Positions 24,004 through 33,129 are shown, numbered from the stretch's first letter. The stretch: 64,000 nt of DNA from Actinophytocola xinjiangensis (GCF_001921215.1 NZ_MSIF01000006.1:310001-374000), one strand, 5' to 3'. Notes: generated from the letters alone by a model not told the origin. Program-made: numbers and translations.

Positions 24004-25443
24004 TCAGTGCGGCTCGACCAGCTCGTGCTGGCAGTCGCCGCAGTACCTGGCCGCCGCCGACCAGCGCGTCCCGCAGATCGGGCACTCCCCGTTCGGGCCG
24101 GGCGTGGCGGGCCGGTCGGCACTCGGTGTGTCGACCGGCCCCCGGGTCGTCGTACTCGACCCCATCTCCGCCCAGAGCAGGTCGACGACCCCGATGTCGT
24201 CCCTGATCGATGTCACCCCGTCGCGGGGGTCGCCCGTGATCCTGACCAGCCGCCGGAGCCGGGCCAAGGCCTTCTCGTTGCCGGACTCGGCGGCCAGCAG
24301 GACCGCGCTGCGCCATTCGGCCTCGGCGGTTTCCAGGTCATCGATCCTGTACGCGGCGATCCCGAGCCGGATGTTCTCCCCCAGCGCGGCCTGGTCGGTG
24401 TAGTGCGCGACCCGGGGGTCGATCACGCTGGAGAGCCGGGCGTCGTTGGTCCAGCACGCGAACACGCCCCCCGCACACAGGTTCTCGTACTCGTCCGACC
24501 CCGGACGGCGCCGCTGCACGTCGACGCGGGCGATCCGGATCCGCTCGTCCAGCTCGGCCGCGACACGGTCGGTTCGCAGACACAGGTGGAAGTCCCGCGT
24601 CTGCACCCCCCACGACCCGGTCGCGAACGCCGTGACCCGGTCGGACACCGGCGCCGGCTCCAGCACGTACAGCGTGGGATGGGTCTGGCGCAGGAAGTCG
24701 ACGGTGACGCCGGTCGTCGTCCGGACGACGACCCGCACCTGCGGCACGAGCTTGCCGACCGCCGACAGGGTCATGGCCCGGAACTCCTCGCTCAGGTCCC
24801 GGTGCTCCCGGACGGCGTCCGCCGTGCCGTGCAGTGCCTCGGCGATCCGCCGCAGCTCCCGGGGCTCCCAGTGCTCGCCGATCCCCCGGGAGTCGCAGGT
24901 GAACACCGGTGGGCAGGCGACCAGCTCCTCCTCAAGCACGTCCCGGGACGAGGTGTTCTGGCCGTCGGTGAGCAGGATCGCGTGCCGCACGGCATCCGGA
25001 TAGCGCGCCAGCAGCTGCCTGGTCAGCCGCAGCCACACACCGATCGCGGTGCTGCCGTTGGCCCGCAGCCCGGCGACCGCCTCCCGCGCCGCCGCCCGCG
25101 TTCCCGGTGAGGCGACGGCGAGTTCCGGCTCACGCGGATACACCATGGTGGCCCGCTCGTCGCCCGCGACGACGGCGAACCGGGTGCCGTCGGGCAGGAG
25201 GTCGATCGCGGTGCGGGTGGCCCGGATGGCGGCCACCATCTTCGTCCGGGGGGTGTCCATGGAGGACGAGCGGTCGATCACGATCACCTGGGCGAGTTCG
25301 GGGGCGACCACCGCCGGTCCGGCGCCGGCCACCTTCTCGGTCACGGTCGCGGTCAGACCGAGGATGGCGTGCATCTCCTGTTCCTCCGGTGCCAGGTGGA
25401 CTTCCTGGCTGACCGTCAGACCGAACTCGGGCGCCTGGGCCAT
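24004..25443 (-). CDS. von Willebrand A domain protein with C-terminal zinc ribbon
   Basis: Cytoplasmic protein of 479 residues. A vWA domain at about 45-240 has a complete MIDAS start (VIDRSSSM, Asp57, Ser59, Ser61) and LLTDGQNT later, so it should bind a metal and a protein ligand. A beta-rich middle region follows, then a helical repeat (LGIAAYRIDDLETAEAEWRSAVLLAAESGNEKALARLRRL) similar to a TPR, and a zinc ribbon CPICG...CGDC at the very end. It lies between the kinase gene (19-base gap) and the small terminal gene. A scaffold or adaptor in the kinase pathway is the reasonable inference. Confidence 0.85.
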   Translation of the reverse strand: MAQAPEFGLTVSQEVHLAPEEQEMHAILGLTATVTEKVAGAGPAVVAPELAQVIVIDRSSSMDTPRTKMVAAIRATRTAIDLLPDGTRFAVVAGDERATMVYPREPELAVASPGTRAAAREAVAGLRANGSTAIGVWLRLTRQLLARYPDAVRHAILLTDGQNTSSRDVLEEELVACPPVFTCDSRGIGEHWEPRELRRIAEALHGTADAVREHRDLSEEFRAMTLSAVGKLVPQVRVVVRTTTGVTVDFLRQTHPTLYVLEPAPVSDRVTAFATGSWGVQTRDFHLCLRTDRVAAELDERIRIARVDVQRRRPGSDEYENLCAGGVFACWTNDARLSSVIDPRVAHYTDQAALGENIRLGIAAYRIDDLETAEAEWRSAVLLAAESGNEKALARLRRLVRITGDPRDGVTSIRDDIGVVDLLWAEMGSSTTTRGPVDTPSADRPATPGPNGECPICGTRWSAAARYCGDCQHELVEPH

Positions 25444-25462
25444 GTCGTTGCCCTCCCAGCTC

Positions 25463-27568
25463 TCAGATGTGGGTGACCGGGCGGTGCCGGTTCGCGAGAT
25501 CGATCAGGCGGGTGTGGTCCACCGGGGTCCGGGACTGCCTGGCCAGGCCAAGGTAGGAGGTCTCCAGGTCCCTGCGGGCCGCTCGTTCCTCGGCCCGGTC
25601 GTTCTCGGCCAGCCACCGGGCCAGCCGGGCCTCCCGCAGGACGGTCTCCAGCCGGACCTTCGCCCCGTCGTCCAGGTTCAGGTGGGTCAACCGGTCTGCG
25701 GCGTCGCGCAGGTCCTCGGGGGTCGGGCGGTGGTCACCGAGGTTGCCGCACAGCACCTGGACGGCCGCGACACCGACCGCGACGGTGTGCCGCCACGTCG
25801 AGGTGGTCGTGTCCAGCAGGGCGACGGCCCCGGCCCGGTCCGCGCGCCCGAGCCGGATCCGCACCAGCCCGAACAACGCGCTCACCACCTCCGGGTCCCG
25901 GCGCCACACCGCCTCGTAGAACGACTCCGCGAGGTCGGGACGCTCACCGGCCTCGGCGCAGTAGGCCAGCGCCAGTTTCGGCGCGTCCTCGCCGGGCAGT
26001 GCCCGGTACACCGCGTCGAACTCCCGGGCGGCGACCCGCACCTCCCCGGTCCACAGCGCGATCAGGCCGGCGTGCCAGCACGAGCGCCAATCCTGGTCGT
26101 CGTCGAGCAGTATCCGCGCCTGCGCGAGGTCCGCCCTGGCGGCGTTCGGGTCGGCGGCGGCCAGGTCGGCCCGGCAGCGGTCCAGCGCGTCGGTGAGCCG
26201 GCCCAGGCGGTCGGCCTCCGTGGCGCTGAGCGGTTGACCCTGGTCGTCGGTGGCCGATCCGGCCACGAACCCGCTCGTCGGGTCCTTCGGCTCCGGCAGC
26301 CCGATCGCCACGTCCGTCGGCTCCGGCGGGCCGGACGCGAGGACGACGTCGAGCGGCGAGGTGTCACCGGCGGCGGTCGTCCACCGCTCCAGCCCCGGAA
26401 CCCGGCCCAGGCCGCCGTCGAGCAGAACCGTCCCGCGCTCGAACCAGGCCGACGGCCGGGGGCGGGGCCGGCCGTCGCGCAGCGAGGCGATCTCCCGCAG
26501 CACGCCGTCCAACTGCCCGGCCATCTCCGTCGCCGAGGCGAACCGGCGACGCGGGTCCTGGTGCCGCGCGCGTTCGTACACCAGGACGAACGGCGACCGC
26601 CCGGCCGCGGTGGCCCGTGGCCGGGCGACGACCGCCTGGTGGAGCCGTTGCAGCGTGACCCCGACCGTGTGCAGGTCCGACCGCACGGTCAGTCCGTGTT
26701 CGGCGATCTCGGCGTCGGAGACCACGAACCCGGTGGTGCCGACCCTCGGGCTGATCCGGTCGCCGATCCGCCGAACACCGCCGAAGTCGATCAGCTTGAC
26801 CCGGTTGCTCTGCTCGTCGCGCCCGCCGGAACGCAGGATCACGTTGTTCGGGTTGAGATCGCAGTACAGGTAGCCCCGGCCGTGCAGGTACTGGAGTGCG
26901 GCGAGGATCTGCAGGCCGCACATGATGACGTGCTCGATCGTCAGCGGACCTCGCCACGGCAACCGGTCGGTCCTGGACCTGAGCATCACGTCGGCGAGGA
27001 CCAGACCGCCGACGTACTCCATCACGATGTAGTCCCTCGGCGTCGCGAGCTGCGCGTCCGGGTGGGTGACGAAGTTGTAGATCCGCACGATGTTCGGGTG
27101 CTCGAAGGTGGTCAGCGCCCGCCGCTCGGCCACCGCGGAATCCCCAACGGCGATGTGTCCCTTGAGGACGACGTCGTTGTCGTCGAGGTGGACGTCCTGG
27201 GCCAGGTAGGTCTCGCCCTGGCCGCCCCGCGCCAGAAAGCCACGGACCTTGTACTGGTCGCCGACGAGATCGTTCCTGCGCAGGCTCGCCCCCAACGGCG
27301 TGGCGCATTCCGGGCAGTACTTCGACGCGCGCGGGTCGGGCTCCTTGCGGCAGGTGACACACCACCGCACCCCGTCGCCGGCCACCGGCAGCGGGACCGT
27401 GAAGGCCGGGAAGGACAGGGGATCCCCCTGCTCCGCGTCGTCGGCCGGCGCGGGCCGAGCCGGGGTGCTGGGTGGCCGGGCGGCCTCGTGACCGCAGTTC
27501 TCGCAGTAGCCCATGTCGTCGACCGGGCCGCCGCAGCCGGGGCGGGCACAGGTGGTGGGCGGGCTCAT
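25463..27568 (-). CDS. PknG-like serine/threonine kinase with N-terminal zinc ribbons and C-terminal TPR
   Basis: Soluble kinase of 701 residues. Two zinc ribbons come first (C7-C12-C22-C25 and C70-C73-C85-C88), in the place where PknG has its rubredoxin. The kinase domain (about 105-380) has a glycine loop ARGGQGETY, Lys136, catalytic Asp237 in YCDLNPNN and DFG at Asp261. The usual HRD is replaced by YCD, as in PknG-type kinases. The C-terminal half (about 430-690) is TPR-like. No transmembrane helix is present. Its ATG overlaps the protease stop (ATGA). Upstream genes encode a membrane protein and a binding lipoprotein, as around mycobacterial pknG. The target would be a GarA/OdhI-like FHA protein, not seen here. 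Confidence 0.88.
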   Translation of the reverse strand: MSPPTTCARPGCGGPVDDMGYCENCGHEAARPPSTPARPAPADDAEQGDPLSFPAFTVPLPVAGDGVRWCVTCRKEPDPRASKYCPECATPLGASLRRNDLVGDQYKVRGFLARGGQGETYLAQDVHLDDNDVVLKGHIAVGDSAVAERRALTTFEHPNIVRIYNFVTHPDAQLATPRDYIVMEYVGGLVLADVMLRSRTDRLPWRGPLTIEHVIMCGLQILAALQYLHGRGYLYCDLNPNNVILRSGGRDEQSNRVKLIDFGGVRRIGDRISPRVGTTGFVVSDAEIAEHGLTVRSDLHTVGVTLQRLHQAVVARPRATAAGRSPFVLVYERARHQDPRRRFASATEMAGQLDGVLREIASLRDGRPRPRPSAWFERGTVLLDGGLGRVPGLERWTTAAGDTSPLDVVLASGPPEPTDVAIGLPEPKDPTSGFVAGSATDDQGQPLSATEADRLGRLTDALDRCRADLAAADPNAARADLAQARILLDDDQDWRSCWHAGLIALWTGEVRVAAREFDAVYRALPGEDAPKLALAYCAEAGERPDLAESFYEAVWRRDPEVVSALFGLVRIRLGRADRAGAVALLDTTTSTWRHTVAVGVAAVQVLCGNLGDHRPTPEDLRDAADRLTHLNLDDGAKVRLETVLREARLARWLAENDRAEERAARRDLETSYLGLARQSRTPVDHTRLIDLANRHRPVTHI

Positions 27569-29049
27569 CGCTGCTCCTCCAGCAGACGTCGCAGTGCGTC
27601 GTCGTAGGCCTGGACGGCCGCGCGCACGGCCTCCAGGTCGGGTGGCTCGACGGCGATCAACTCGGTCGCCCGGCGGTGCCGCGCGACGAGAACCTCGTGC
27701 TCGACCATCCCGGCGTCACCCGCCCTGGCCGTCAGTGCCTCCAGCCGGCCGCGTTCCGCCGCGACACCGGTGCCGCGCGGGTTCGCCGGCTCCAGCCGGG
27801 CGACGCGCCGCTCCAGCCGCGGCAACAGCCGCTCGACGACCCCCTCGGGGTCCACCTCGGCCGCCAGCCGCGTGTCGGCCAGCCATCCGGTCAGCCTGGT
27901 GATCTGCCTGGCGTGCCGGCGGTCGAGCGCCGCGACCCGCCGGGCGAGGCCGTCGAGCCTGATCCCCACGGCGCGGATCGCCAGGTCCCGCACCATCGAC
28001 CGGCTCACCGAGTCCTCGTCCCGCAGGCCGAGCACGAGCCGGCCCCCGTACAGCACCAGCGGCGTGAACACGTCCCGGATCAACGACTCCGGGTCCTCGG
28101 CCCGGTCGACCTCCACCGCCACCACGGTCATCGGCGGCGTCCCGGCGGCCAGTCGCTCACGGGAGCTCCGCCCGTCGTCGACGGTCAGCCCCACGCGGTC
28201 GGCGATGCGCCGGGACACCTCCTCGACGGACTGTCCCGCGACGTCGATCGCCAGATCCGCCAGCGGCTCGGTGCCGGGGCCGGACAGCATGACCGCCTGC
28301 CGCAGCGCGTCGACGTCGCGACCACCCACGAGCCGCACCCCGGGTTCCGCCGACCGGGCCCGCAACTGCGTGGCCAGTTCCGTCGCACGGTCGTCGGCGG
28401 GGAGACCGGGACGCGTGAAGCTCGGGTCGACGCCCCGGCCGCCGACGGCCCAGTCATCAACCAGCGGCAGGTGCGCGATGATCGCCTCGGTCGGCAGCAT
28501 CCAGGACAGGCCGGCCTCCTCGTCGGTGTACTCGGCCACGACGATCCCGACGACGTCGCCGGTCAGGTCGTCGACGACGCCCGAACCACTGAACCCGGCC
28601 CGCACCCGCTGCTCGACGTCCGACCGCCGGTTCATCTGCACCCATTCCGGCCCCACGCGCCCGACCAGCGTCGTCAGCGCCCACAGCCCGTCGTCGAACA
28701 GGCGCGGGTAGCCCAGCACGCGGGCCGGCCGGTCCCGGGTGATGGCCAACCGCCGCAGCCGCGCGCCGTCGTCGGCCGGCCGTGGCTCGCGGAGCCGCAG
28801 CAGCGCGACGTCGCCCCGGCGAACGCCAGGGAACTCCGCCACGCACAGCTCGTCCACGACCTCGGCGCCCACGGCGGGCAGGCCGTCGTGACCCATCAGG
28901 TCGACCACCAGCTCGGGCGCCCTCAGCGCGACATGGGCGCAGGTGAGCACGAACTCCGGGCCGAGCAACACGCCGGCGCCGAGAACCAGGTCCGGGTCCT
29001 CGCGGGAACGCACCCTGACCTGCCAGCGGTGCTGGCTCCGGTCGTTCAT
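27565..29049 (-). CDS. Cytoplasmic trypsin-like serine protease with a C-terminal helical region
   Basis: Protein of 494 residues without signal peptide. The first 200 residues are a chymotrypsin-fold protease with an intact triad: His39 in LTCAHV, Asp80 in GDVALLRL and Ser156 in GFSGSG. The rest is a separate alpha/beta domain (about 215-370) and a long charged helical tail rich in Arg and Leu. Proteases of this type occur in predicted actinomycete signalling or conflict systems together with small co-occurring domains and kinases. The ATG at 29047-29049 overlaps the preceding stop, and its own stop overlaps the kinase start. Confidence 0.85.
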   Translation of the reverse strand: MNDRSQHRWQVRVRSREDPDLVLGAGVLLGPEFVLTCAHVALRAPELVVDLMGHDGLPAVGAEVVDELCVAEFPGVRRGDVALLRLREPRPADDGARLRRLAITRDRPARVLGYPRLFDDGLWALTTLVGRVGPEWVQMNRRSDVEQRVRAGFSGSGVVDDLTGDVVGIVVAEYTDEEAGLSWMLPTEAIIAHLPLVDDWAVGGRGVDPSFTRPGLPADDRATELATQLRARSAEPGVRLVGGRDVDALRQAVMLSGPGTEPLADLAIDVAGQSVEEVSRRIADRVGLTVDDGRSSRERLAAGTPPMTVVAVEVDRAEDPESLIRDVFTPLVLYGGRLVLGLRDEDSVSRSMVRDLAIRAVGIRLDGLARRVAALDRRHARQITRLTGWLADTRLAAEVDPEGVVERLLPRLERRVARLEPANPRGTGVAAERGRLEALTARAGDAGMVEHEVLVARHRRATELIAVEPPDLEAVRAAVQAYDDALRRLLEEQR

Positions 29050-30368
29050 GCCGTACACGGCAGGTCAAGCCATTCTTCCGGTGGCACGGCGGCTCTGACC
29101 TCGTCCAGCCCGGCGAGCAGTTCGTCGAGCCGTGCGGGACTGTTCAGGTACTCCAGCACGGCACGGTAGTAGGCGGTGCGCACCGCCGGCGGCAGGATGT
29201 CCACGACGTGGAAGCACAACGGGTCGTCGGACGAGAACACCTCGGCGATGCGTGGGCTGATCGGATCCTGGTACACGTCGGTGTCGACGTCGCGGTTCAG
29301 CGTGAACACACCGCGATCGGACCCCCGTGGCCAGATTCCCTGGGTCGAGTCGCGGGCGAGGAACTCCATCAGCGACCGGGCCTGCGGCGTGTCGGTGAAC
29401 ATCCCCGCGAGGTCGACCGACACCGTCCACACCGGATCGGTGCCCACCGCACCGGGGAAGGGGAAGAAGTCGAAGTCCTCCCCGGCCGTCGGCCGGGACT
29501 CGAAATCCCGGTAGAAACCCATGATGAACGACGACTGGTGTTCGAACAGGCAGCCGGGCGGATCGGTGAACAGCGGCAGCCCGCTGTCCCCGAAGTCGGT
29601 GGAGAACACCGTTCGCGGGCCGCCGTACACGGCACGCGGGTCGGTGGCGAGGCTGCCCCACTCCGCCCACGCCTGGCGTACCTGTTCGGAGGTCCAGGCC
29701 AGGTCACCGGCGGCCCACTGCCGGTAGCGGTCCGGACCGAACCGGTGGACGAAGATGTCCTCGATCAGGTCCGCGCCCGACCAGCCGGAGATCGACGAGT
29801 CGCCCATGCCCATGCACCACGGCGTGATCCCCGACCCGGCGGCCGACCCACCGAAGGCCAACAGCTCCTCCAGCGTTCCCGGCGGCGGGCCGGTCAGCCG
29901 TTTCGGGTTGTACCAGACGAGGCTGGTCAGGTTCGCCTTGATCGGCACGGTGTAGACGTGGTCGACGCCGTCGACCCGGGTGGGCAGCAGCCACGGCGCG
30001 TCGTAGGCCGCTCGCTGCCGCTGGCTGAGCACGTCGTCCAGCGGGTACAGCCCGCCGCCCCTGGCGAACCGGGCGAGATCGCCGGGGCTGGACAGGATCG
30101 CCACGTCCGGCGGGGCGCCGCTGGCCATGCCCGACCGCAGAACCTGGGCCAGCGCACGAGTTTGCTGGTAGTCGTACTCGATGCCGGTTTCCTCGGTGAA
30201 CGCGTCCAGCACCGTGCGGAACTCGCGGCCCTCGGAGTTCTCCCCGGTGTCCAGCCATGGTCCGAGGATGGTCACGGTCGCCGGTTCGGTCACGGCGCAG
30301 GCGGGCAGTCCGGCGGTCACCAGCAGCACGACCAGCCCGATGACGTTACGGCGCACGGATGTCCTCAT
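29046..30368 (-). CDS. Orphan sugar-type solute-binding lipoprotein, probable sensor of the kinase operon
   Basis: Lipoprotein of 440 residues: the signal ends LPAC with lipidated Cys24, followed by a family 1 (sugar) binding fold (TVTILGPWLDTGENSEGREFRTVLDAF region, then PPDVAILSSPGDLARFARGG). No permease or ATPase gene accompanies it. Instead it lies between a four-helix membrane protein and a soluble protease and kinase, overlapping both neighbours by four bases. That arrangement fits a ligand sensor, like GlnH in the GlnH-GlnX-PknG pathway of mycobacteria and corynebacteria, but with a carbohydrate-type rather than amino-acid-type receptor. Ligand unknown. Confidence 0.88.
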   Translation of the reverse strand: MRTSVRRNVIGLVVLLVTAGLPACAVTEPATVTILGPWLDTGENSEGREFRTVLDAFTEETGIEYDYQQTRALAQVLRSGMASGAPPDVAILSSPGDLARFARGGGLYPLDDVLSQRQRAAYDAPWLLPTRVDGVDHVYTVPIKANLTSLVWYNPKRLTGPPPGTLEELLAFGGSAAGSGITPWCMGMGDSSISGWSGADLIEDIFVHRFGPDRYRQWAAGDLAWTSEQVRQAWAEWGSLATDPRAVYGGPRTVFSTDFGDSGLPLFTDPPGCLFEHQSSFIMGFYRDFESRPTAGEDFDFFPFPGAVGTDPVWTVSVDLAGMFTDTPQARSLMEFLARDSTQGIWPRGSDRGVFTLNRDVDTDVYQDPISPRIAEVFSSDDPLCFHVVDILPPAVRTAYYRAVLEYLNSPARLDELLAGLDEVRAAVPPEEWLDLPCTA

Positions 30369-31525
30369 CTCGACCGGAACCGGTAGCGGAACAGCGGGGG
30401 CAGGGTGCCGAGCAGGATCGCCACGACCAGCAGGGCGTCCAGCGCGATCAACCAGGTACGCGAGCCGGTACCCACCTCGGCGGCGTCGGCGTGCGCCCGG
30501 ACGGCGAGCGCCTGCTCGGCGACGTCGCTCTCGGTGACCGTGGGCAGGGGGTCCTGCGCGGCGTTCACGTCCTCGTCGAACCGGGCCAGCGTGGCGCCGC
30601 ACTGGTTCTGGTCGCCGCAGACCGTGCCCACGACCAGGTCGCGCAACTCCACCTGGCCCACCCTGCTCGCGGCGTCGTCCAGCGTCCGCTGCTGGTCGAC
30701 CATGCCGTTGAGCGTGGTGCCCGTGGTCGACAGACCCTCGTCCGACCCGACGAGGTGCCAGGTGAGCAGGGTCGAGCCGATGAGGGCCGCCGCGGCGACC
30801 ACCAGCCAGGGGTTCACCCGGCGGCGGAACCGGCGCAGGTACACGAGGTTGGTGAACGCCAGCAGGGCCAGCAGGGCGACCGCGAGCAGGATGATCGACG
30901 CCTCCGCGTGCCAGGGTGTCGACGCCTCGTCCAGGTGGTCGGCCAACACGTCCTGGTGGGCGCTCAGCAGGCCGTCCAGTTCCCTGAGCAGCGTGGCGTC
31001 CTGCCCGTGCAGCAGCCGCGACGCGTGCCACAGGTCCACGGCGCCCAGGGCCTCGCCGCCCGGTTGCCGGAAGTGGGCGTCGGCCTGGCCGATCATGCCG
31101 ACGTAGGTCACCACCAGCCCCTGGACCAGCCGCAGGGTGCTGCTTCCGTTGCGGGTCATGGTGTGCTCGGCGACCATGGTCAGGCTCTGGCTGGCGATCG
31201 CGACCTGGTTCTGGAACTCGTCGCCGGGGCCGGCGAGCCGCCCGCCGCCCGAGGTGAAGCTGAGGATCGCGGCCTGGTCGGCACGCACCAGCGCGGACCG
31301 CGCGGTCGCGATCTCGCTGATGGCGTTGACCGTGCGGGTCCGCGCGGCGGTCGAGACCTCGTGCACGCGGGCGAACACGAGCAGCCCGCTGACACCGACC
31401 AGCACCCACAACGTGAGCAGCCCGGCGAACAGGCTGATCAGCAGGAGAACGGTGCGGCGCTGCCGCAGATCGCGTACGTAGGACCGCAGCGGGCCATCGG
31501 TGCGTGACACCGTCGTGGTCCCCAT
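30365..31525 (-). CDS. Four-helix membrane protein resembling GlnX, first gene of the kinase operon
   Basis: Membrane protein of 386 residues with helices at about 25-52, 207-231, 239-260 and 357-378. Between helices 1 and 2, and 3 and 4, lie helical extracellular domains of some 150 and 95 residues. The second has two cysteines eight residues apart (VCGDQNQCG). This topology, with the lipoprotein and kinase genes downstream, matches GlnX, which carries the GlnH signal across the membrane to PknG. Similarity is by architecture and context; I cannot claim sequence homology. The ATG at 31523-31525 with AGGTGAG is preferred over a GTG nine bases earlier. Confidence 0.82.
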   Translation of the reverse strand: MGTTTVSRTDGPLRSYVRDLRQRRTVLLLISLFAGLLTLWVLVGVSGLLVFARVHEVSTAARTRTVNAISEIATARSALVRADQAAILSFTSGGGRLAGPGDEFQNQVAIASQSLTMVAEHTMTRNGSSTLRLVQGLVVTYVGMIGQADAHFRQPGGEALGAVDLWHASRLLHGQDATLLRELDGLLSAHQDVLADHLDEASTPWHAEASIILLAVALLALLAFTNLVYLRRFRRRVNPWLVVAAAALIGSTLLTWHLVGSDEGLSTTGTTLNGMVDQQRTLDDAASRVGQVELRDLVVGTVCGDQNQCGATLARFDEDVNAAQDPLPTVTESDVAEQALAVRAHADAAEVGTGSRTWLIALDALLVVAILLGTLPPLFRYRFRSR

Positions 31526-31628
31526 CGAGCTCACCTACCCCCAGGTACCCGCTCAGGGGGTTTCATCGTACGGACTGGGGCTCCCGAAGAACAGCCCTCA
31601 GTGACCGACGGTGACGGCGTGCGACGCT

Positions 31629-32792
31629 CTACCGGCCGGTGCGGCGGTATACCCGCAGCAGCGGCAGGGTCAGCAGGCTCAGCGCGGCGAGCAGCAGGAA
31701 CACCAGCGTCGGCCCGTCGATCAGCACGGCGACGACGCCCGCCAGGACCAGGCCGCCGAGGTTGCCGGTGAGCCAGATCAGGCCGGCGGCGGTGCCCTCG
31801 GTTCCGCCGCCCCGGCGTTCGGTCAGCTCCAGCACGATCGGGAGGGCCGGCAGCAGACCGAAACCGATGAGCGCCAACGCGATGTACCCGGTGGCCACAC
31901 CCGGGACCACCGCGAGAACGACACAGGCGACGGTCGTGACCACCAGGGCGGTGGTCATGGCGAGGACCTCGCGGCTGTGGCGGTGCGCCCAGACCGGCAC
32001 GACCGCGCAGCCGACGACGCCCGCCGCGACACAGGCGAGCAGGATCAGGCCGGACGTCGCCTCCGGGACACCGGCGGGTTCGAGCAGCGGCTGGGCGAAC
32101 GTCGCCATCGTGACGAACACCCCGAACGGCACGAACACCAGCGCGCACAGGGTTCTGATCGTCCGGTCGCGCCAGGCCGTGCGCAGCGCGCCGAACCCGA
32201 CCGGCGCCGGCGGGACCCGGAACGGCGGCGGTGTCCGCAGCACCCGGAGCACGGCCAGCGCGGCGACCACCGCGAGCGCCGCCTGCACCAGCAGCAGCGT
32301 GCCGACGTCCTCGGCGAACACGGCACCGAGACCGAACCCGACGATCAGCCCGGCGAACGTGCTCGCCGACCCGACGGCGATGCCCGCCGGCCGGTCCTCG
32401 TCCGCGAGATAACGCCCGGCGACACTGGTGATCGCGTTCAACACCAACGGTTGTGCCACCGACACGACGAGTTGCCCGGCCAGCGCGACCGCGTACCCGT
32501 CCCCCACGATCCGCAGCAGCGCACCGAGCGCGACGAGCACCGCGCCCACGGCCAGCGCTCCCCGGAACCGGCGGTCCAGCAGCACCCCGGCCGGGATCGC
32601 GAGCAGCACGTACACCAGGGGAAACACGTTGGCCAGCCAGCCAATGGCACCGTCACCGACGCCGTAGTGGCGTGCGGCGGCGTCGGCGACCGGGGCGTAG
32701 GTGACCCAGAGAACCTGCGTGACCGCCGCCAGCGACGCGAACGCCGCGACCGTCGACCAGCGGCTGCGGGACACGACCATGGCGCGCAGCAT
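31629..32792 (-). CDS. Major facilitator superfamily permease
   Basis: Inner-membrane transporter of about 387 residues with twelve predicted helices. The MFS loop 2-3 signature is visible (GVLLDRRFRGALAVGAV), and a second DxxGR-like loop lies in VPVWAHRHSREVLAM. It may carry sugars, drugs or metabolites; nothing in the neighbourhood fixes the substrate. ATG codons at 32792 and 32780 are both possible starts, and neither has a strong ribosome site. It is followed on the same strand by the sensor-kinase operon after a 100-base gap. Confidence 0.88.
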   Translation of the reverse strand: MLRAMVVSRSRWSTVAAFASLAAVTQVLWVTYAPVADAAARHYGVGDGAIGWLANVFPLVYVLLAIPAGVLLDRRFRGALAVGAVLVALGALLRIVGDGYAVALAGQLVVSVAQPLVLNAITSVAGRYLADEDRPAGIAVGSASTFAGLIVGFGLGAVFAEDVGTLLLVQAALAVVAALAVLRVLRTPPPFRVPPAPVGFGALRTAWRDRTIRTLCALVFVPFGVFVTMATFAQPLLEPAGVPEATSGLILLACVAAGVVGCAVVPVWAHRHSREVLAMTTALVVTTVACVVLAVVPGVATGYIALALIGFGLLPALPIVLELTERRGGGTEGTAAGLIWLTGNLGGLVLAGVVAVLIDGPTLVFLLLAALSLLTLPLLRVYRRTGR

Positions 32793-32829
32793 CGCACGCC
32801 GGGCCCACGTCGCGCGCGTGGGCGACCGG

Positions 32830-33060
32830 TCAGTCCCGCGCCTCGACCCGGTCGAGCCACTCCCCCAGATGCGCGGCGAACAGGCCCGCCTGCTCAATGT
32901 GCAGGTTGTGTCCGGCCACGTCGAGCACCGCGAAACTCGCCCTCGGGTAGTGCGGCAGCAGGGCGAACTGGTCCTGGTAACCCGTGACGTGGTCCTGCCG
33001 GCCGGTCAGGATCAGCGCCGGGCGGTCGAACGGAGCGCCGTGGGGCAACCGCGCCATCAC
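32830..33060 (-). pseudogene. Remnant of an alpha/beta-hydrolase gene (C-terminal third only)
   Basis: These 76 codons encode only the end of an alpha/beta-hydrolase: the acid strand (ALILTGRQDHVTG), the catalytic His (VAGHNLHIEQAG) and the last helix (HLGEWLDRVE). Full proteins of this kind have about 250-280 residues, and the upstream 180 or so, including the nucleophile, are absent. The region before it is the response-regulator promoter, so the 5' part was lost. A short expressed peptide cannot be excluded. Confidence 0.7.
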
Positions 33061-33075
33061 CCACTCCTCGCCCCG

Positions 33076-33098
33076 GGATCCTCCACAGGATCTTCACA
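33076..33098. promoter_or_regulatory. Tandem direct repeat, likely OmpR/PhoB-type binding box
   Basis: GGATCCTCCACA (33076-33087) is followed at once by GGATCTTCACA (33088-33098). Head-to-tail repeats of about 11 bases just upstream of a promoter are the usual target of OmpR/PhoB-type dimers, so autoregulation by the gene at 33143 is likely. Confidence 0.55.
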
Positions 33099-33129
33099 TC
33101 TCGCACCGAGGGTCTCCACGGCCGGTGCC

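Noticed and set aside
29046-30368. Sugar ABC transporter receptor with its own permeases
   Set aside because: No permease or ATPase gene is near; it is translationally coupled to membrane and protease genes instead.
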